Source: Labrys okinawensis | Lineage (GTDB): Bacteria; Pseudomonadota; Alphaproteobacteria; Rhizobiales; Labraceae | Direction: 5' to 3' | DNA: 64,000 nt | Assembly (NCBI RefSeq): GCF_002982075.1 | Contig: NZ_PUEJ01000008.1 | Coordinates: forward strand, 186,001-250,000 | In this document: in pieces, positions 17,063 through 25,438 of the stretch | How the letters are laid out: each line of letters begins with the position of its first letter | Position numbering within the stretch: the first letter of the stretch is position 1 | Program-made: the position numbers and the translations under genes | Notes under the pieces: model-generated | The model's database searches: none | What the model saw: only the letters and a program-made list of their open reading frames with translations | What the model was told of the DNA's origin: nothing

Positions 17063-18940
17063 TCACTCCATGCCTTCGAGCTCGACGATCATGCTCTCGA
17101 TCAGATTGAGCCCGATCTGCCAGAAGGCCGGGTCGCGCGCGTCGAGGCCGAAGGGTGCGAGCAGTTCGGAATGGTGCTTGGTGCCGCCGGCCGCCAGCAT
17201 GGAGAGGTAGCGTTCGGCAAAACCCTCATGGGCCTTCTCATAGACGGCATAGAGCGAATTCACCAGGCAATCGCCGAAGGCGTAGGCATAGACGTAGAAG
17301 GGTGAATGGATGAAGTGCGGGATATAGGTCCAGAAGGTCTCGTATCCCGGCCCGATCTTGATGGCCGGTCCCAGGCTGTCCGTCTGCACCGACAGCCAGA
17401 TTTCGCCGAGGCGGTCGGCGGTCAATTCGCCCTGGCGGCGTTCGACATGCACCTTGCGCTCGAAGGAATAGAAGGCGATCTGGCGCACGACCGTGTTGAT
17501 CATGTCCTCCACCTTGGCGGCGAGCATGGCCTTCTTCTGCGCCGGGCTTGCAGCCTGGGCGAGCAAAGCGCGGAAGGTCAGCATCTCCCCGAACACCGAG
17601 GCGGTTTCGGCCAAGGTTAGAGGCGTCGGTGCCATCAGCGCGCCGTTATGGCCAGCCAGCACCTGGTGGACGCCGTGGCCGAGCTCGTGGGCCAGCGTCA
17701 TCACGTCGCGCGTCTTGCCCTGGTAGTTGAGGAGGACATAGGGATGGGCCGAGGGCACGGTCGGGTGGGCGAAGGCACCCGGGGCCTTGCCGGGACGGAC
17801 GGGCGCGTCGATCCAGTTCTCGTCGAAGAAGCGCTGGGCGATGCCGGCCATGCGCGGGGAGAATCCGGCATAGGCCTCCAGCACGGTGCTGCGCGCATCT
17901 TCCCACTTGATCGGCGTGCTCTCGACCTTGGGCAGCGGGGCGTTGCGATCCCAATGGTTGAGCTGGTCGAGCCCGAACCACCTGGCCTTGAGGCGATAAT
18001 AGCGATGCGACAGCCGCGGATAGGCTTCCTGCACCGCCGAGACCAGGGCGTCCACCACCTCGCGCTCGACCCGGTTCGACAGATGGCGGGAATCGGCGAC
18101 ATCCTCGAAACCGCGCCAGCGGTCGGAGATCTCCTTGTCCTTGGCCAGCGTGTTGGTGATCAGGGTGAACAGCCTGAGATTGTCCTTGAAGGTGCGGGCG
18201 AGGGCATGCGCCGCTTTCTCGCGCTTGGCCGGGGAGGGGTCCTGGAGCAGGTTCAGGGTCGGCTCCAGCGTCAGTTCCTGGCTGTCCTCCACCCGGAAGC
18301 GCAGGCCCGAGATCGTCTCGTCGAACAGGCGGTTCCAGGCCCCACGCCCGGTCACCGACTTGTCGTGGAACAATTGTTCGACGCGGTCCTCGAGCTGGTA
18401 GGGCTTTTCGATGCGGATATCGTCGAGCCAGGGCTTCCAATGAGCGAGCGCCTCGTCCTTGACCGCCTCGGCCAAGGCAGCATCGTCGATACGGTTGAGC
18501 TCCAGCGTGAAGAACAGGAGGTGGGAGGACGCCGTGGTCAGCTTGTCCTGCACGTCGCCATAGAATTTGGCGCGGGCGGGATCGGTGGTGTCGCCGGCAT
18601 AGACCAGGCCGGCGAAGGAGGCGATGCGCCCCAGCCTGTCCTCGATGCCTTCATAGGTCTTGATGATGGCTGCGAGACGGCGGGCGCCATCCGTGCCTGC
18701 CAGGATCTCGGCGAGCCTGCCCTTATGGGCCTCCTCGAAGGCAAGGCAGTCGGCCTGCCCCCGGTCGAGATCGGCGCTGATTTCCGGCGAATCGATGCCC
18801 GGATAGAGATCGGCGAGATTCCATTCCGGCAATCGGCCGAGTTCACCGCCCTTCCGGTCGGGCTTGGTCTGCGGCGAATCGGCTTTGGCCACCCCGGATG
18901 AGGTGGAGCCCGAGGATGCGGAAAAAGATTGGCCGGCCAT
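17063..18940 (-). CDS. pepF: M3-family oligoendopeptidase F
   Basis: A 625-residue zinc metallopeptidase that cuts short cytoplasmic peptides. The zinc motif HELGH (in TLAHELGHGVHQVLAG, about residue 416) and the downstream Glu in TLAETASVFGEML give the full M3B site; HFIHSPFYVYAYAFGDCLVN is the conserved C-terminal block. ATG 18940 was chosen because AAGGAG lies six bases upstream; the frame extends to 19045 without signal. A Ser-rich, low-complexity N-terminus of about 30 residues precedes the first helix. It is divergent from the response regulator at 19287 and has no operon partner. Confidence 0.95.
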   Translation of the reverse strand: MAGQSFSASSGSTSSGVAKADSPQTKPDRKGGELGRLPEWNLADLYPGIDSPEISADLDRGQADCLAFEEAHKGRLAEILAGTDGARRLAAIIKTYEGIEDRLGRIASFAGLVYAGDTTDPARAKFYGDVQDKLTTASSHLLFFTLELNRIDDAALAEAVKDEALAHWKPWLDDIRIEKPYQLEDRVEQLFHDKSVTGRGAWNRLFDETISGLRFRVEDSQELTLEPTLNLLQDPSPAKREKAAHALARTFKDNLRLFTLITNTLAKDKEISDRWRGFEDVADSRHLSNRVEREVVDALVSAVQEAYPRLSHRYYRLKARWFGLDQLNHWDRNAPLPKVESTPIKWEDARSTVLEAYAGFSPRMAGIAQRFFDENWIDAPVRPGKAPGAFAHPTVPSAHPYVLLNYQGKTRDVMTLAHELGHGVHQVLAGHNGALMAPTPLTLAETASVFGEMLTFRALLAQAASPAQKKAMLAAKVEDMINTVVRQIAFYSFERKVHVERRQGELTADRLGEIWLSVQTDSLGPAIKIGPGYETFWTYIPHFIHSPFYVYAYAFGDCLVNSLYAVYEKAHEGFAERYLSMLAAGGTKHHSELLAPFGLDARDPAFWQIGLNLIESMIVELEGME

Positions 18941-19286
18941 GAAAACTCCTTGAGACCACCGATGCGCCTTTGCGGTTCCGGCGCTCGCCGCCAAATCGAA
19001 AGACGCTGTAGCCGGGCCAGCGATGCGGCCCCGTGATGGTCTCACATATCGCCGTTCGCGGCGGTGGTTTCAACCGTCTCAGCCGAATGTGACTTCGATG
19101 AAACGTCGTTAAGCAGTCCTTCACGCTTCTGCTCCTAGATGATCCGAAACGGCACACGGGGCGCTTCGCCCGGGTGAAATTATGAGGCCTCGCCGGAAGG
19201 CAGCCTCGCGCTGACGCAGTGATGTCAGGGTTTCCGCAGGGATCGCGATCCGATCGCTGCATCGGATGAAATGGGACGGGGGATTG
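18941..19286. other. Divergent intergenic region pepF / response regulator, no gene seen
   Basis: 346 bases that must hold the promoters of pepF (leftward) and of the response regulator (rightward). No open frame with a ribosome site and no recognisable RNA gene. I saw no repeat of the three intergenic families found elsewhere in the window and no convincing sigma-54 site. Confidence 0.45.
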
Positions 19287-20804
19287 ATGGGCTCGACTGT
19301 TCTGATCGCCGACGATGATCCGGTGCAATGCCGGCTCCTCGAGGCCATGGTGAGGCGCTTTGGCTATCATGCCCGCCTCGTGGACAGCGGCGAAGCAGCG
19401 CTGCGCGAACTCGAAGGCGGCAAGATCGATCTCCTCGTTCTGGATCTGGTGATGCCTGATCTCGACGGCATGGGCGTGCTCGGTCGCATGCGGGCCCGCG
19501 GCCTGCAGGTTCCGGTGATCGTTCAGACGGCCCATGGTTCGATCGATGCCGTGATCTCTGCGATGAAGGCCGGAGCGGCCGATTTCGTGGTCAAGCCCGT
19601 CGGCGCCGAGCGCCTGCAGGCGTCGATCCGCAATGCCCTCAAGCACCGCGCGCTGGAACGCGAGGTCCGCGTGCTCGCCAAGCGCGCAGCGGGCCAGCTC
19701 GGCCTGAGGGACCTGGTCGCCCGCGGCCCGGAGATGGAGAGGGTGGTGCGTCTCGCCGAGAAAGCGGCCGGCTCGACCATTCCCGTGCTGATCGAGGGCG
19801 AAACGGGCACCGGCAAGCAGATGGTGGCGCACGCGATCCACGGCGGGGGCGAACGTCGCGGCCGACCCTTCGTGGCCGTCAATTGTGGCACCCTGCCGGA
19901 GGCCGAGGCCGAACGCATCCTGTTCGGCCAGGACAAGAACGCAGCCGGTGCCGTCGACAAGCAGGCCGGCAAGCTGGCGGAGGCCCACGGCGGCACGCTC
20001 TTCCTCGACAATGTTGGCGAATTGTCGCCCGTCTTGCAGGTCAAGCTGCTCGACGCGCTGCGCAGCGGCGAAATCGAGCCGCTGGGCGCGCGCCGGGCGG
20101 TGCGCACCGACTTCCGCCTGATCTCCTCGACCAGCCGCAATCTGATCGATCTCGTCAAGGCAGGGCAGTTCCGCGAGGATCTCTATTACCGCCTCCATGT
20201 CTTTCCGATCATGCTGCCGGCGCTGCGGATGAGACGCGAGGACGTCGCCGATCTCGCCTGGCATTTTCTCGCCCGCTTCGGGGCCGAGGAGGGCAAGGCC
20301 ATACGCAGCATCAGTGCCGAGGCCCTGGCGCTGCTCACCGCCTATGACTGGCCCGGCAATGTGCGCCAGCTCGAAAATGCGATGTATCGCGCCGTGATCC
20401 TCGCCGAGGGCGACGAGATTGGCGTGCCTGATTTGCCGCAGATCGCTGCCCGCGTGGACGGGTTCGATGTGCGCATCCCCTCAGCGCCGCTGCTGCCGCC
20501 CAAGCCGGTTCACACCGGCCCGGCCATGATCACCGGGGCGCCGCTGCGCGAGATCATCACGGTGCGTGAACCCCACACCATGACCATGCTCGATGCGCGG
20601 GGGGACGTGCGCACGCTGGAATCGCTGGAAACGGACATGCTGAAATTCGCCATCCGCCATCACCGCGGGCAGATGACCGAGGTCGCGCGCAAGCTCGGCA
20701 TCGGGCGATCCACGCTTTATCGCAAGCTCAAGGAACTTGGACTTGACGAAGCGTCGATCGGCGTGAGAGCCGGAGAGGTGGGCGAGTCTCACCAAGCGGC
20801 TTGA
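19287..20804 (+). CDS. NtrC-family response regulator with degenerate AAA+ motifs
   Basis: A 505-residue protein with receiver (1-120), AAA+ (about 143-375) and Fis-type helix-turn-helix (about 450-490) domains. The receiver is complete: D9-D11, phospho-acceptor D53 in VLDLVMPD, T81 and K103. Walker A is intact (GETGTGKQ, 171-178). Two hallmark sites are altered: the sigma-54-contacting GAFTGA loop reads NAAGAV (218-223), and the Walker B Glu is replaced by Asn (FLDNVGE, D241-N242). The Arg-rich sensor block WPGNVRQLENAMYRAV is kept. So ATP hydrolysis and sigma-54 activation are doubtful, and it may act as a plain DNA-binding regulator. It precedes an L,D-transpeptidase gene by 117 bases. No histidine kinase lies nearby. 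Confidence 0.88.
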   Translation: MGSTVLIADDDPVQCRLLEAMVRRFGYHARLVDSGEAALRELEGGKIDLLVLDLVMPDLDGMGVLGRMRARGLQVPVIVQTAHGSIDAVISAMKAGAADFVVKPVGAERLQASIRNALKHRALEREVRVLAKRAAGQLGLRDLVARGPEMERVVRLAEKAAGSTIPVLIEGETGTGKQMVAHAIHGGGERRGRPFVAVNCGTLPEAEAERILFGQDKNAAGAVDKQAGKLAEAHGGTLFLDNVGELSPVLQVKLLDALRSGEIEPLGARRAVRTDFRLISSTSRNLIDLVKAGQFREDLYYRLHVFPIMLPALRMRREDVADLAWHFLARFGAEEGKAIRSISAEALALLTAYDWPGNVRQLENAMYRAVILAEGDEIGVPDLPQIAARVDGFDVRIPSAPLLPPKPVHTGPAMITGAPLREIITVREPHTMTMLDARGDVRTLESLETDMLKFAIRHHRGQMTEVARKLGIGRSTLYRKLKELGLDEASIGVRAGEVGESHQAA

Positions 20805-20921
20805 ACGGCGGCGTGATCAATTGCACACCAGAATTTGTCTTGAATCTGGCATGGTACTTGTCACTATCGACACATTTGCAGGCGGCGTTGGGACATTGGG
20901 CGCCGGGGATTGAGGAATCTT

Positions 20922-22967
20922 ATGAGTTACCGCGCTAATTTGTTGAGTTCGGTCGCTCTGGCTTTGAGCTTGAGCGCCATATTGCTCCCGGCCTATGCCC
21001 AAGACAACGGTACGCCAGCCAGCCCCGTGCCCGTAGCGCCGCCGGTTCCCGGCCTGAGTGCCGGCGAAAAGCAGAGTGCCTTCGCGCCGGCGACGCCGCA
21101 GACCGCGCCGGCCGCCGCCTCGCCGCAGGAGAGGGTAAGCGTGCAGCATGTCAAGCCGGACAATGCGCCGGCCTCGACCGCGACGCTTGCGCCTGCACCG
21201 GTAGGTCCCGTGCCGGTGCCGGCTCCCGTCGAAATGGCCCCCAAGCCTGCCGAGACGGCAGTGGCTCCGGATACGCCGTCCTCGATCTCCGCTACGGCTC
21301 CCAAGGATGAGGCGGCCCGGGCCGGTACCCAGTCCGTGGCAGCCGCCTCGCCCGCCGGACAGCCCGCTCCCGCCGCCGTGCCGACACCGGAAATCCCGGC
21401 CGCCGTGCCCAGCGAGACGCCGGCCCCCAAGGTCGAGCCCAAGGCTGAACCCAAGACCGAGCCCATGCCGCCGGCCGAGGCCAGTACACCCGCGCCATCG
21501 GTCGCTCCTGCCACGGTCACCATGAATCTTTCCGCCAGGCTTGCCGATTACGTCGCCAAGCGCGGCGCCGATGCGCAGGCCATCAGCGACTTCTACGCCC
21601 TGCGGGGCCTGACGCCACTGTGGATCGACAATGGTGCGCTCACGCCCGCGGCCAAGGCGTTGGTCGACCGCATGAACCACGCCGCCGAGGACGGCCTCGA
21701 TGCTGCGGCCTTCCGGGTCCCCGGGATCGATAGCCTGAGCGGCGCCAGCGCCGATGTCCAGGCCGATACCGAGATCGCACTGAGTGCGGCCATCCTCAAT
21801 TATGTCCGCCAGGCTTCCTCGGGCCGGGTCGATACCAGGCAGATCAGCCGCGACATCGCCAAGGCTCCCAACATGCCCGATCCTGTGGCGGCGCTCGCTT
21901 CGGTGGCGATCGCCTCCAATCCGGTCGCGGTGCTCGACGGCTACAATCCGTCCTCGCCGCAATATCTGGCGCTGAAGCAGAAGCTGGCCGACGTCAGGGC
22001 CGCCAATGCCGCCGCCGCCGAAGCCTCCCTGCCCGTGGTTCCCGCCGGTCCCACGCTGAAGGTGGGCATGACCGATACGCGGGTGGCGGTGCTGCGCACC
22101 CGCTTGGGGCTGACGGCCAGCGACGCCGACAGCGATGTCTATGACGAGGCGCTGCAGGCGGCGGTCCGCGACTTCCAGGCCGCTCGCAACCTCAAGGCCA
22201 GCGGCACGCTCGGACCGGCCACCGTGGTCGCCCTCAATGCGGCCTTGCGCCAGCCGCGCGTGAATGTGGAAAGCGAGATCATCGCCAATATGGAGCGCTG
22301 GCGCTGGCTTCCCCACGACATGGGGCTGACCAACGTCTTCGTGAACGTTCCCGAGTACAAGGTCTGGTTCACCAAGGACGGCGTGCTGAGCTACGAGGCG
22401 CGGGTGGTGGTCGGCAAGGCCAATACGCCGACGCCGATCTTCTCGGACATGATGAGCTTCGTGGTCGTCAATCCGTCCTGGAACGTGCCGCAGTCGATCA
22501 TCAAGAAGGAATACATGCCCAAACTCGCCCAAGACCCCGGCTATCTCGAGCGCCGGGGCTACGAGGTGAGCTATGTCGGCGGCCAGATGCAGGTGCGCCA
22601 GCCGCCTGGCGAGCGCAACGCGCTCGGCTTCATCAAGTTCATGTTCCCGAACAATTTCTCGGTGTATCTGCACGACACGCCGCAGCGCAACCTGTTCTCG
22701 CGTGACGAACGGGCCTTCAGCCATGGCTGCGTGCGTGTGGATAACCCCTATAAATTTGCCGAGCTGGTGATGGGCAATGGCTGGACTGAGGACAGTGTCC
22801 GCGGCCTGCAGGGCGGGGACGAGCAGCGCATTGATTTGGAGAGGAAAATTCCGGTCCACATCGCTTATTTCACCGCCTATGTGGACGGTGACGGCGAATT
22901 GCAGCGCCTCAATGACATCTACGGATATGACCGGAAGGTGATTTCGGCGCTTGGCCTTCCCGGCTGA
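20922..22967 (+). CDS. YcbB-like L,D-transpeptidase
   Basis: A 681-residue periplasmic enzyme that makes 3-3 crosslinks in peptidoglycan or attaches proteins to it. A signal peptide (LLSSVALALSLSAILLPAYA, cut near residue 27) is followed by about 170 residues of Pro/Ala-rich linker with PKVEPKAEPKTEP-type repeats. Then comes the YcbB scaffold domain (from RLADYVAKRGADAQAISDFY), a PG_binding_1 repeat (VGMTDTRVAVLRTRLGL) and the YkuD catalytic domain with SHGCVRV (H601, C603). ATG 20922 has GAGGA seven bases before it. The long linker would let the catalytic part span the periplasm. It sits between the response regulator and a second cell-wall peptidase gene. Confidence 0.94.
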   Translation: MSYRANLLSSVALALSLSAILLPAYAQDNGTPASPVPVAPPVPGLSAGEKQSAFAPATPQTAPAAASPQERVSVQHVKPDNAPASTATLAPAPVGPVPVPAPVEMAPKPAETAVAPDTPSSISATAPKDEAARAGTQSVAAASPAGQPAPAAVPTPEIPAAVPSETPAPKVEPKAEPKTEPMPPAEASTPAPSVAPATVTMNLSARLADYVAKRGADAQAISDFYALRGLTPLWIDNGALTPAAKALVDRMNHAAEDGLDAAAFRVPGIDSLSGASADVQADTEIALSAAILNYVRQASSGRVDTRQISRDIAKAPNMPDPVAALASVAIASNPVAVLDGYNPSSPQYLALKQKLADVRAANAAAAEASLPVVPAGPTLKVGMTDTRVAVLRTRLGLTASDADSDVYDEALQAAVRDFQAARNLKASGTLGPATVVALNAALRQPRVNVESEIIANMERWRWLPHDMGLTNVFVNVPEYKVWFTKDGVLSYEARVVVGKANTPTPIFSDMMSFVVVNPSWNVPQSIIKKEYMPKLAQDPGYLERRGYEVSYVGGQMQVRQPPGERNALGFIKFMFPNNFSVYLHDTPQRNLFSRDERAFSHGCVRVDNPYKFAELVMGNGWTEDSVRGLQGGDEQRIDLERKIPVHIAYFTAYVDGDGELQRLNDIYGYDRKVISALGLPG

Positions 22968-23001
22968 AATCTGTTATGCAACGATTTACCATGTTTGGTA
23001 A

Positions 23002-23035
23002 GGGTTGGCGTTTGCCAACCCGCGTTCGTCTTTTT
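23002..23035 (+). terminator. Probable terminator after the L,D-transpeptidase gene
   Basis: GGGTTGGC (23002-23009) pairs with GCCAACCC (23014-23021) around GTTT, followed after nine bases by CTTTTTG. An 8-bp perfect GC-rich stem 34 bases past the stop. The T run is a little distant, so efficiency is uncertain. It suggests that the next gene has its own promoter in the 190 bases that follow. Confidence 0.6.
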
Positions 23036-23228
23036 GCCACGTTTCCCAAGCAAAAGGCCACTCCCAAGGCCGGTTTCAACGGCTAGAACTTAGGGGTCGA
23101 ACGGTGCATCAACGGTGCTTTAACCAATCTCGGCAAGACTCCGGCAATCCGGACCTGGCGCCGAGCGTCCCATTTATGGAAATACGCTCTGCGCTGGTTC
23201 CCTCGCCTATTTGCCGAGAGTGCTAATC

Positions 23229-24869
23229 GTGCAGAACCCACTCAGCCTTTTGCCCCGGATCAAAGTTTCGCGTACCGGTCGCATTCTGGCCATTTCCCTC
23301 GCATCGACGGTGATGACGACGGTTCTGGTCGGGCCGACGCAGGACGCGATTGCCAATGGCGATACCCGCTCGCTCTATATGCGCCACCTGCATACGGGCG
23401 AGACCATCAACATCACCTACAAGCGCAACGGCTCTTACGACTCCGCTGCGCTGAAGAAGATCGACTGGTTCATGCGCGACTGGCGCCAGAACCAGGCCGT
23501 GCGCATGGATCCGCGGGCGCTCGACACGCTCTGGCTGGTCTATCGCCAGGTCGGCGCCTCCCAGCCGATCAACATCGTCTGCGGCTACCGCTCGCCCGGC
23601 ACCAACGGCATGCTGCGCCGGCGTTCGCGCGGCGTCGCCAAGTTCAGCCAGCACACGCTTGGCAAGGCGATCGACTATTTCATCCCCGGCGTGCCGCTGT
23701 CGAAGCTGCGTGTCGCCGGTCTGCGCCTGCAGCGTGGCGGCGTGGGGTATTATCCTTCGTCTGGCTCGCCCTTCGTCCACATGGACTCCGGCGGCGTACG
23801 CATGTGGCCGCGCATGTCGCGTAGCGAACTCGCTTCCGTCTTCCCCGACGGCAAGACGGTGCTGCTGCCTTCGGACGGGCGTCCGATGCCCGGCTATCAG
23901 CTGGCGATGAACGAAATTCGCCGCAATGGCGGTTCGGCTGGCGGTGGCGCCGGCGAGGATGATGTTGCCGAAACCAGCGGCGGCGGCTTCTTCGCGGCCC
24001 TGTTCGGCTCGCGCAGCAACAGCACCACCACCACCAGCGCCCCGCCGGTCGAGGTGGCCCAGGCCTATGCGCCGACGACGCGCAGCAATGCTCGCATACC
24101 GGCCGCGCCGCCGCAGCCTGCTCCGGTGATGCAGCAGATGGCGATGGCCGATGAACTGGCGACGTCGCCCCGTCGCATGGCTCCCGTGCCGCTGCCGGAA
24201 CGCCGTCCCAACGATATCGATGCCGTCCAGGCCGCCGATGCCGCGACGGCCCAGCTTGCCTCGGCCGACACCGGCCCCCGCATGATCTGGCAGACCGGGC
24301 CGAATGGCACGGGTGGCGAGACGGCTGCCAATGTGCCGCTGCCGCCGCTGCGTCCGGGTACGGCCGCCGAGGAGAGCCAGGCGGCTCCCGTGCAGCTCGC
24401 ATCCCTGGATGCCCCGCCCTCGGTGCCGGCGACGCGGCCCGTGGTCGATCCCAAGCCGCCGATCTTCGCCGACCTTTCTCAGGGCAGCGAAGGCTTCATG
24501 AAGCGCAGCGCCAACCGCCAGTCGCAGCGCGCGCTCGGCTTTGCCGACACCGCGCCGGTGACCAATACCGCCCGCCCGCCGCGGCCGGCTTTGATCGCGA
24601 CGCGCTTCGAGAAGCAGAATTTCGCTTCGCTGTCGGCACCGGTTTCCGCCGCCCGCAACAAGCAACAAGCGACCCTGGTCAAGCCGGATCTGCGCACCAC
24701 GGCTTCGCTGATCGCGGCGCCGTCGAAGACGGTGGTGGTACGCTTCGGCGTGGCGGCTTATCAGGACCTGCGGGCCGACAAGTTCACCGGCGCCGCGGTG
24801 AAGCCTCTGCGCGTGGCCAGCTTCACGCCGATGCCGGATATCTTCACCGGCTCGATCGCCTCCAACTAA
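23229..24869 (+). CDS. DUF882 / peptidase M15A-like exported protein with long disordered tail
   Basis: About 546 residues. After a basic N-terminus a hydrophobic segment (ILAISLASTVMTTVLVG) acts as signal or anchor. The DUF882 domain (roughly 50-230) has the M15 zinc ligands: SQHTLGKAIDYF (His, Asp) and FVHMDSGGVRMW (His), plus INIVCGYRSPGTNG. Relatives are DD- or LD-carboxypeptidase-like cell-wall hydrolases. The remaining 310 residues are low complexity, rich in Ala, Pro and Thr, with no domain I can name. GTG 23229 is a guess; TTG 23211 is also possible. It follows the L,D-transpeptidase, with a probable terminator between. Convergent with bolA, ten bases apart. Confidence 0.88.
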   Translation: MQNPLSLLPRIKVSRTGRILAISLASTVMTTVLVGPTQDAIANGDTRSLYMRHLHTGETINITYKRNGSYDSAALKKIDWFMRDWRQNQAVRMDPRALDTLWLVYRQVGASQPINIVCGYRSPGTNGMLRRRSRGVAKFSQHTLGKAIDYFIPGVPLSKLRVAGLRLQRGGVGYYPSSGSPFVHMDSGGVRMWPRMSRSELASVFPDGKTVLLPSDGRPMPGYQLAMNEIRRNGGSAGGGAGEDDVAETSGGGFFAALFGSRSNSTTTTSAPPVEVAQAYAPTTRSNARIPAAPPQPAPVMQQMAMADELATSPRRMAPVPLPERRPNDIDAVQAADAATAQLASADTGPRMIWQTGPNGTGGETAANVPLPPLRPGTAAEESQAAPVQLASLDAPPSVPATRPVVDPKPPIFADLSQGSEGFMKRSANRQSQRALGFADTAPVTNTARPPRPALIATRFEKQNFASLSAPVSAARNKQQATLVKPDLRTTASLIAAPSKTVVVRFGVAAYQDLRADKFTGAAVKPLRVASFTPMPDIFTGSIASN

Positions 24870-24879
24870 GCCAGAGCTT

Positions 24880-25164
24880 TTACCAGCGTACCGGTTCGCC
24901 CGGTGCGCTGGCCTCGATCGCCAGAGCATGAACGCCGCGGGCAAAGGCGGGCTTCAGGGCCTCGTTGACGAGGCGATGGCGCTCGACGCGGCTGCGTCCG
25001 CTGAAGTGCGGCGAGACGATTCTCACTCGGAAATGGCTCTCACCGCCTTCGCGATGACCGGCGTGGCCGGCATGAGCGGCCGATTCGTCCAGCACCACCA
25101 GGCGTTCGGGTGCAAGCGCGGCCTGGAGACTGGTTTCAATCAGATCTTGGATGGATGATGACAC
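24880..25164 (-). CDS. BolA-family protein
   Basis: A 94-residue protein of the BolA family, which pairs with monothiol glutaredoxins to handle Fe-S clusters and also affects cell shape. Seen: the early SSSIQDLIETSLQAALAPERL helix, ESAAHAGHAGHREGGESHFR with the conserved His, and SGRSRVERHRLVNEALKPAF ahead of the final GVHALAIEA strand. The extra AGHAGH motif is typical of alphaproteobacterial members. Start GTG 25164 fits the family, though AGGA lies rather far upstream. Convergent with the DUF882 gene. Confidence 0.9.
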   Translation of the reverse strand: MSSSIQDLIETSLQAALAPERLVVLDESAAHAGHAGHREGGESHFRVRIVSPHFSGRSRVERHRLVNEALKPAFARGVHALAIEASAPGEPVRW

Positions 25165-25252
25165 GTTCGCAGGTTTCCTATTGCCCTGACTTCGGCCCAA
25201 TTCTCCGCGATAGAGAGGCCTCGTCTCGAATCACGTTATTCCTGCGCTAAAA

Positions 25253-25296
25253 CAAGGCCGATGCAAGGCCGATGCAAGGCCGATGCAAGGCCGATG
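25253..25296. repeat. Tandem repeat, four copies of an 11-mer
   Basis: Four perfect head-to-tail copies of CAAGGCCGATG lie between the bolA start and a dispersed palindromic element. Copy number in such arrays varies by slippage. It lies about 90 bases before the bolA start and 140 before DUF2125, so a regulatory effect is possible but unsupported. Confidence 0.85.
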
Positions 25297-25320
25297 CATC
25301 TATCCGCGACCCGGCCAATC

Positions 25321-25426
25321 CTAGAGCAAAACGCGTTCATGACTGAGCGCTCATTTTCTCTAACTTCCTGTTTCAACGCGTCTTTGCGATGCTTGGTGAC
25401 CTCCGTCAAATCGCAAAACGCTCTAG
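25321..25426. repeat. TAGAGC-family intergenic palindromic element, copy 1
   Basis: A 106-base element beginning CTAGAGCAAAACGCG and ending CGCAAAACGCTCTAG, with two stem-loop modules. Module one runs from TAGAGC to CTCTA; module two holds CGCGTCTTTGCGAT and ATCGCAAAACGC in inverted order. Related copies are at 30271-30367, 41848-41940, 50020-50120, 53169-53268 and 58493-58594. It ends 12 bases before the DUF2125 start codon, so it supplies that gene's leader. The TA ends and MITE-like structure are discussed in the findings. Confidence 0.82.
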
Positions 25427-25438
25427 CGAGACCCTTTC

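Noticed and set aside
20817-22859. 680-codon open frame opposite the L,D-transpeptidase gene
   Set aside because: Gly/Arg/His-rich shadow; no motif, and the plus-strand gene has signal peptide and SHGCVRV.
22968-23228. Possible small RNA or tRNA between the L,D-transpeptidase and DUF882 genes
   Set aside because: No cloverleaf or T-loop; only a terminator-like stem is visible.
25253-25296. CRISPR-like array
   Set aside because: Direct 11-base repeats without spacers and no cas genes; simple tandem repeat.
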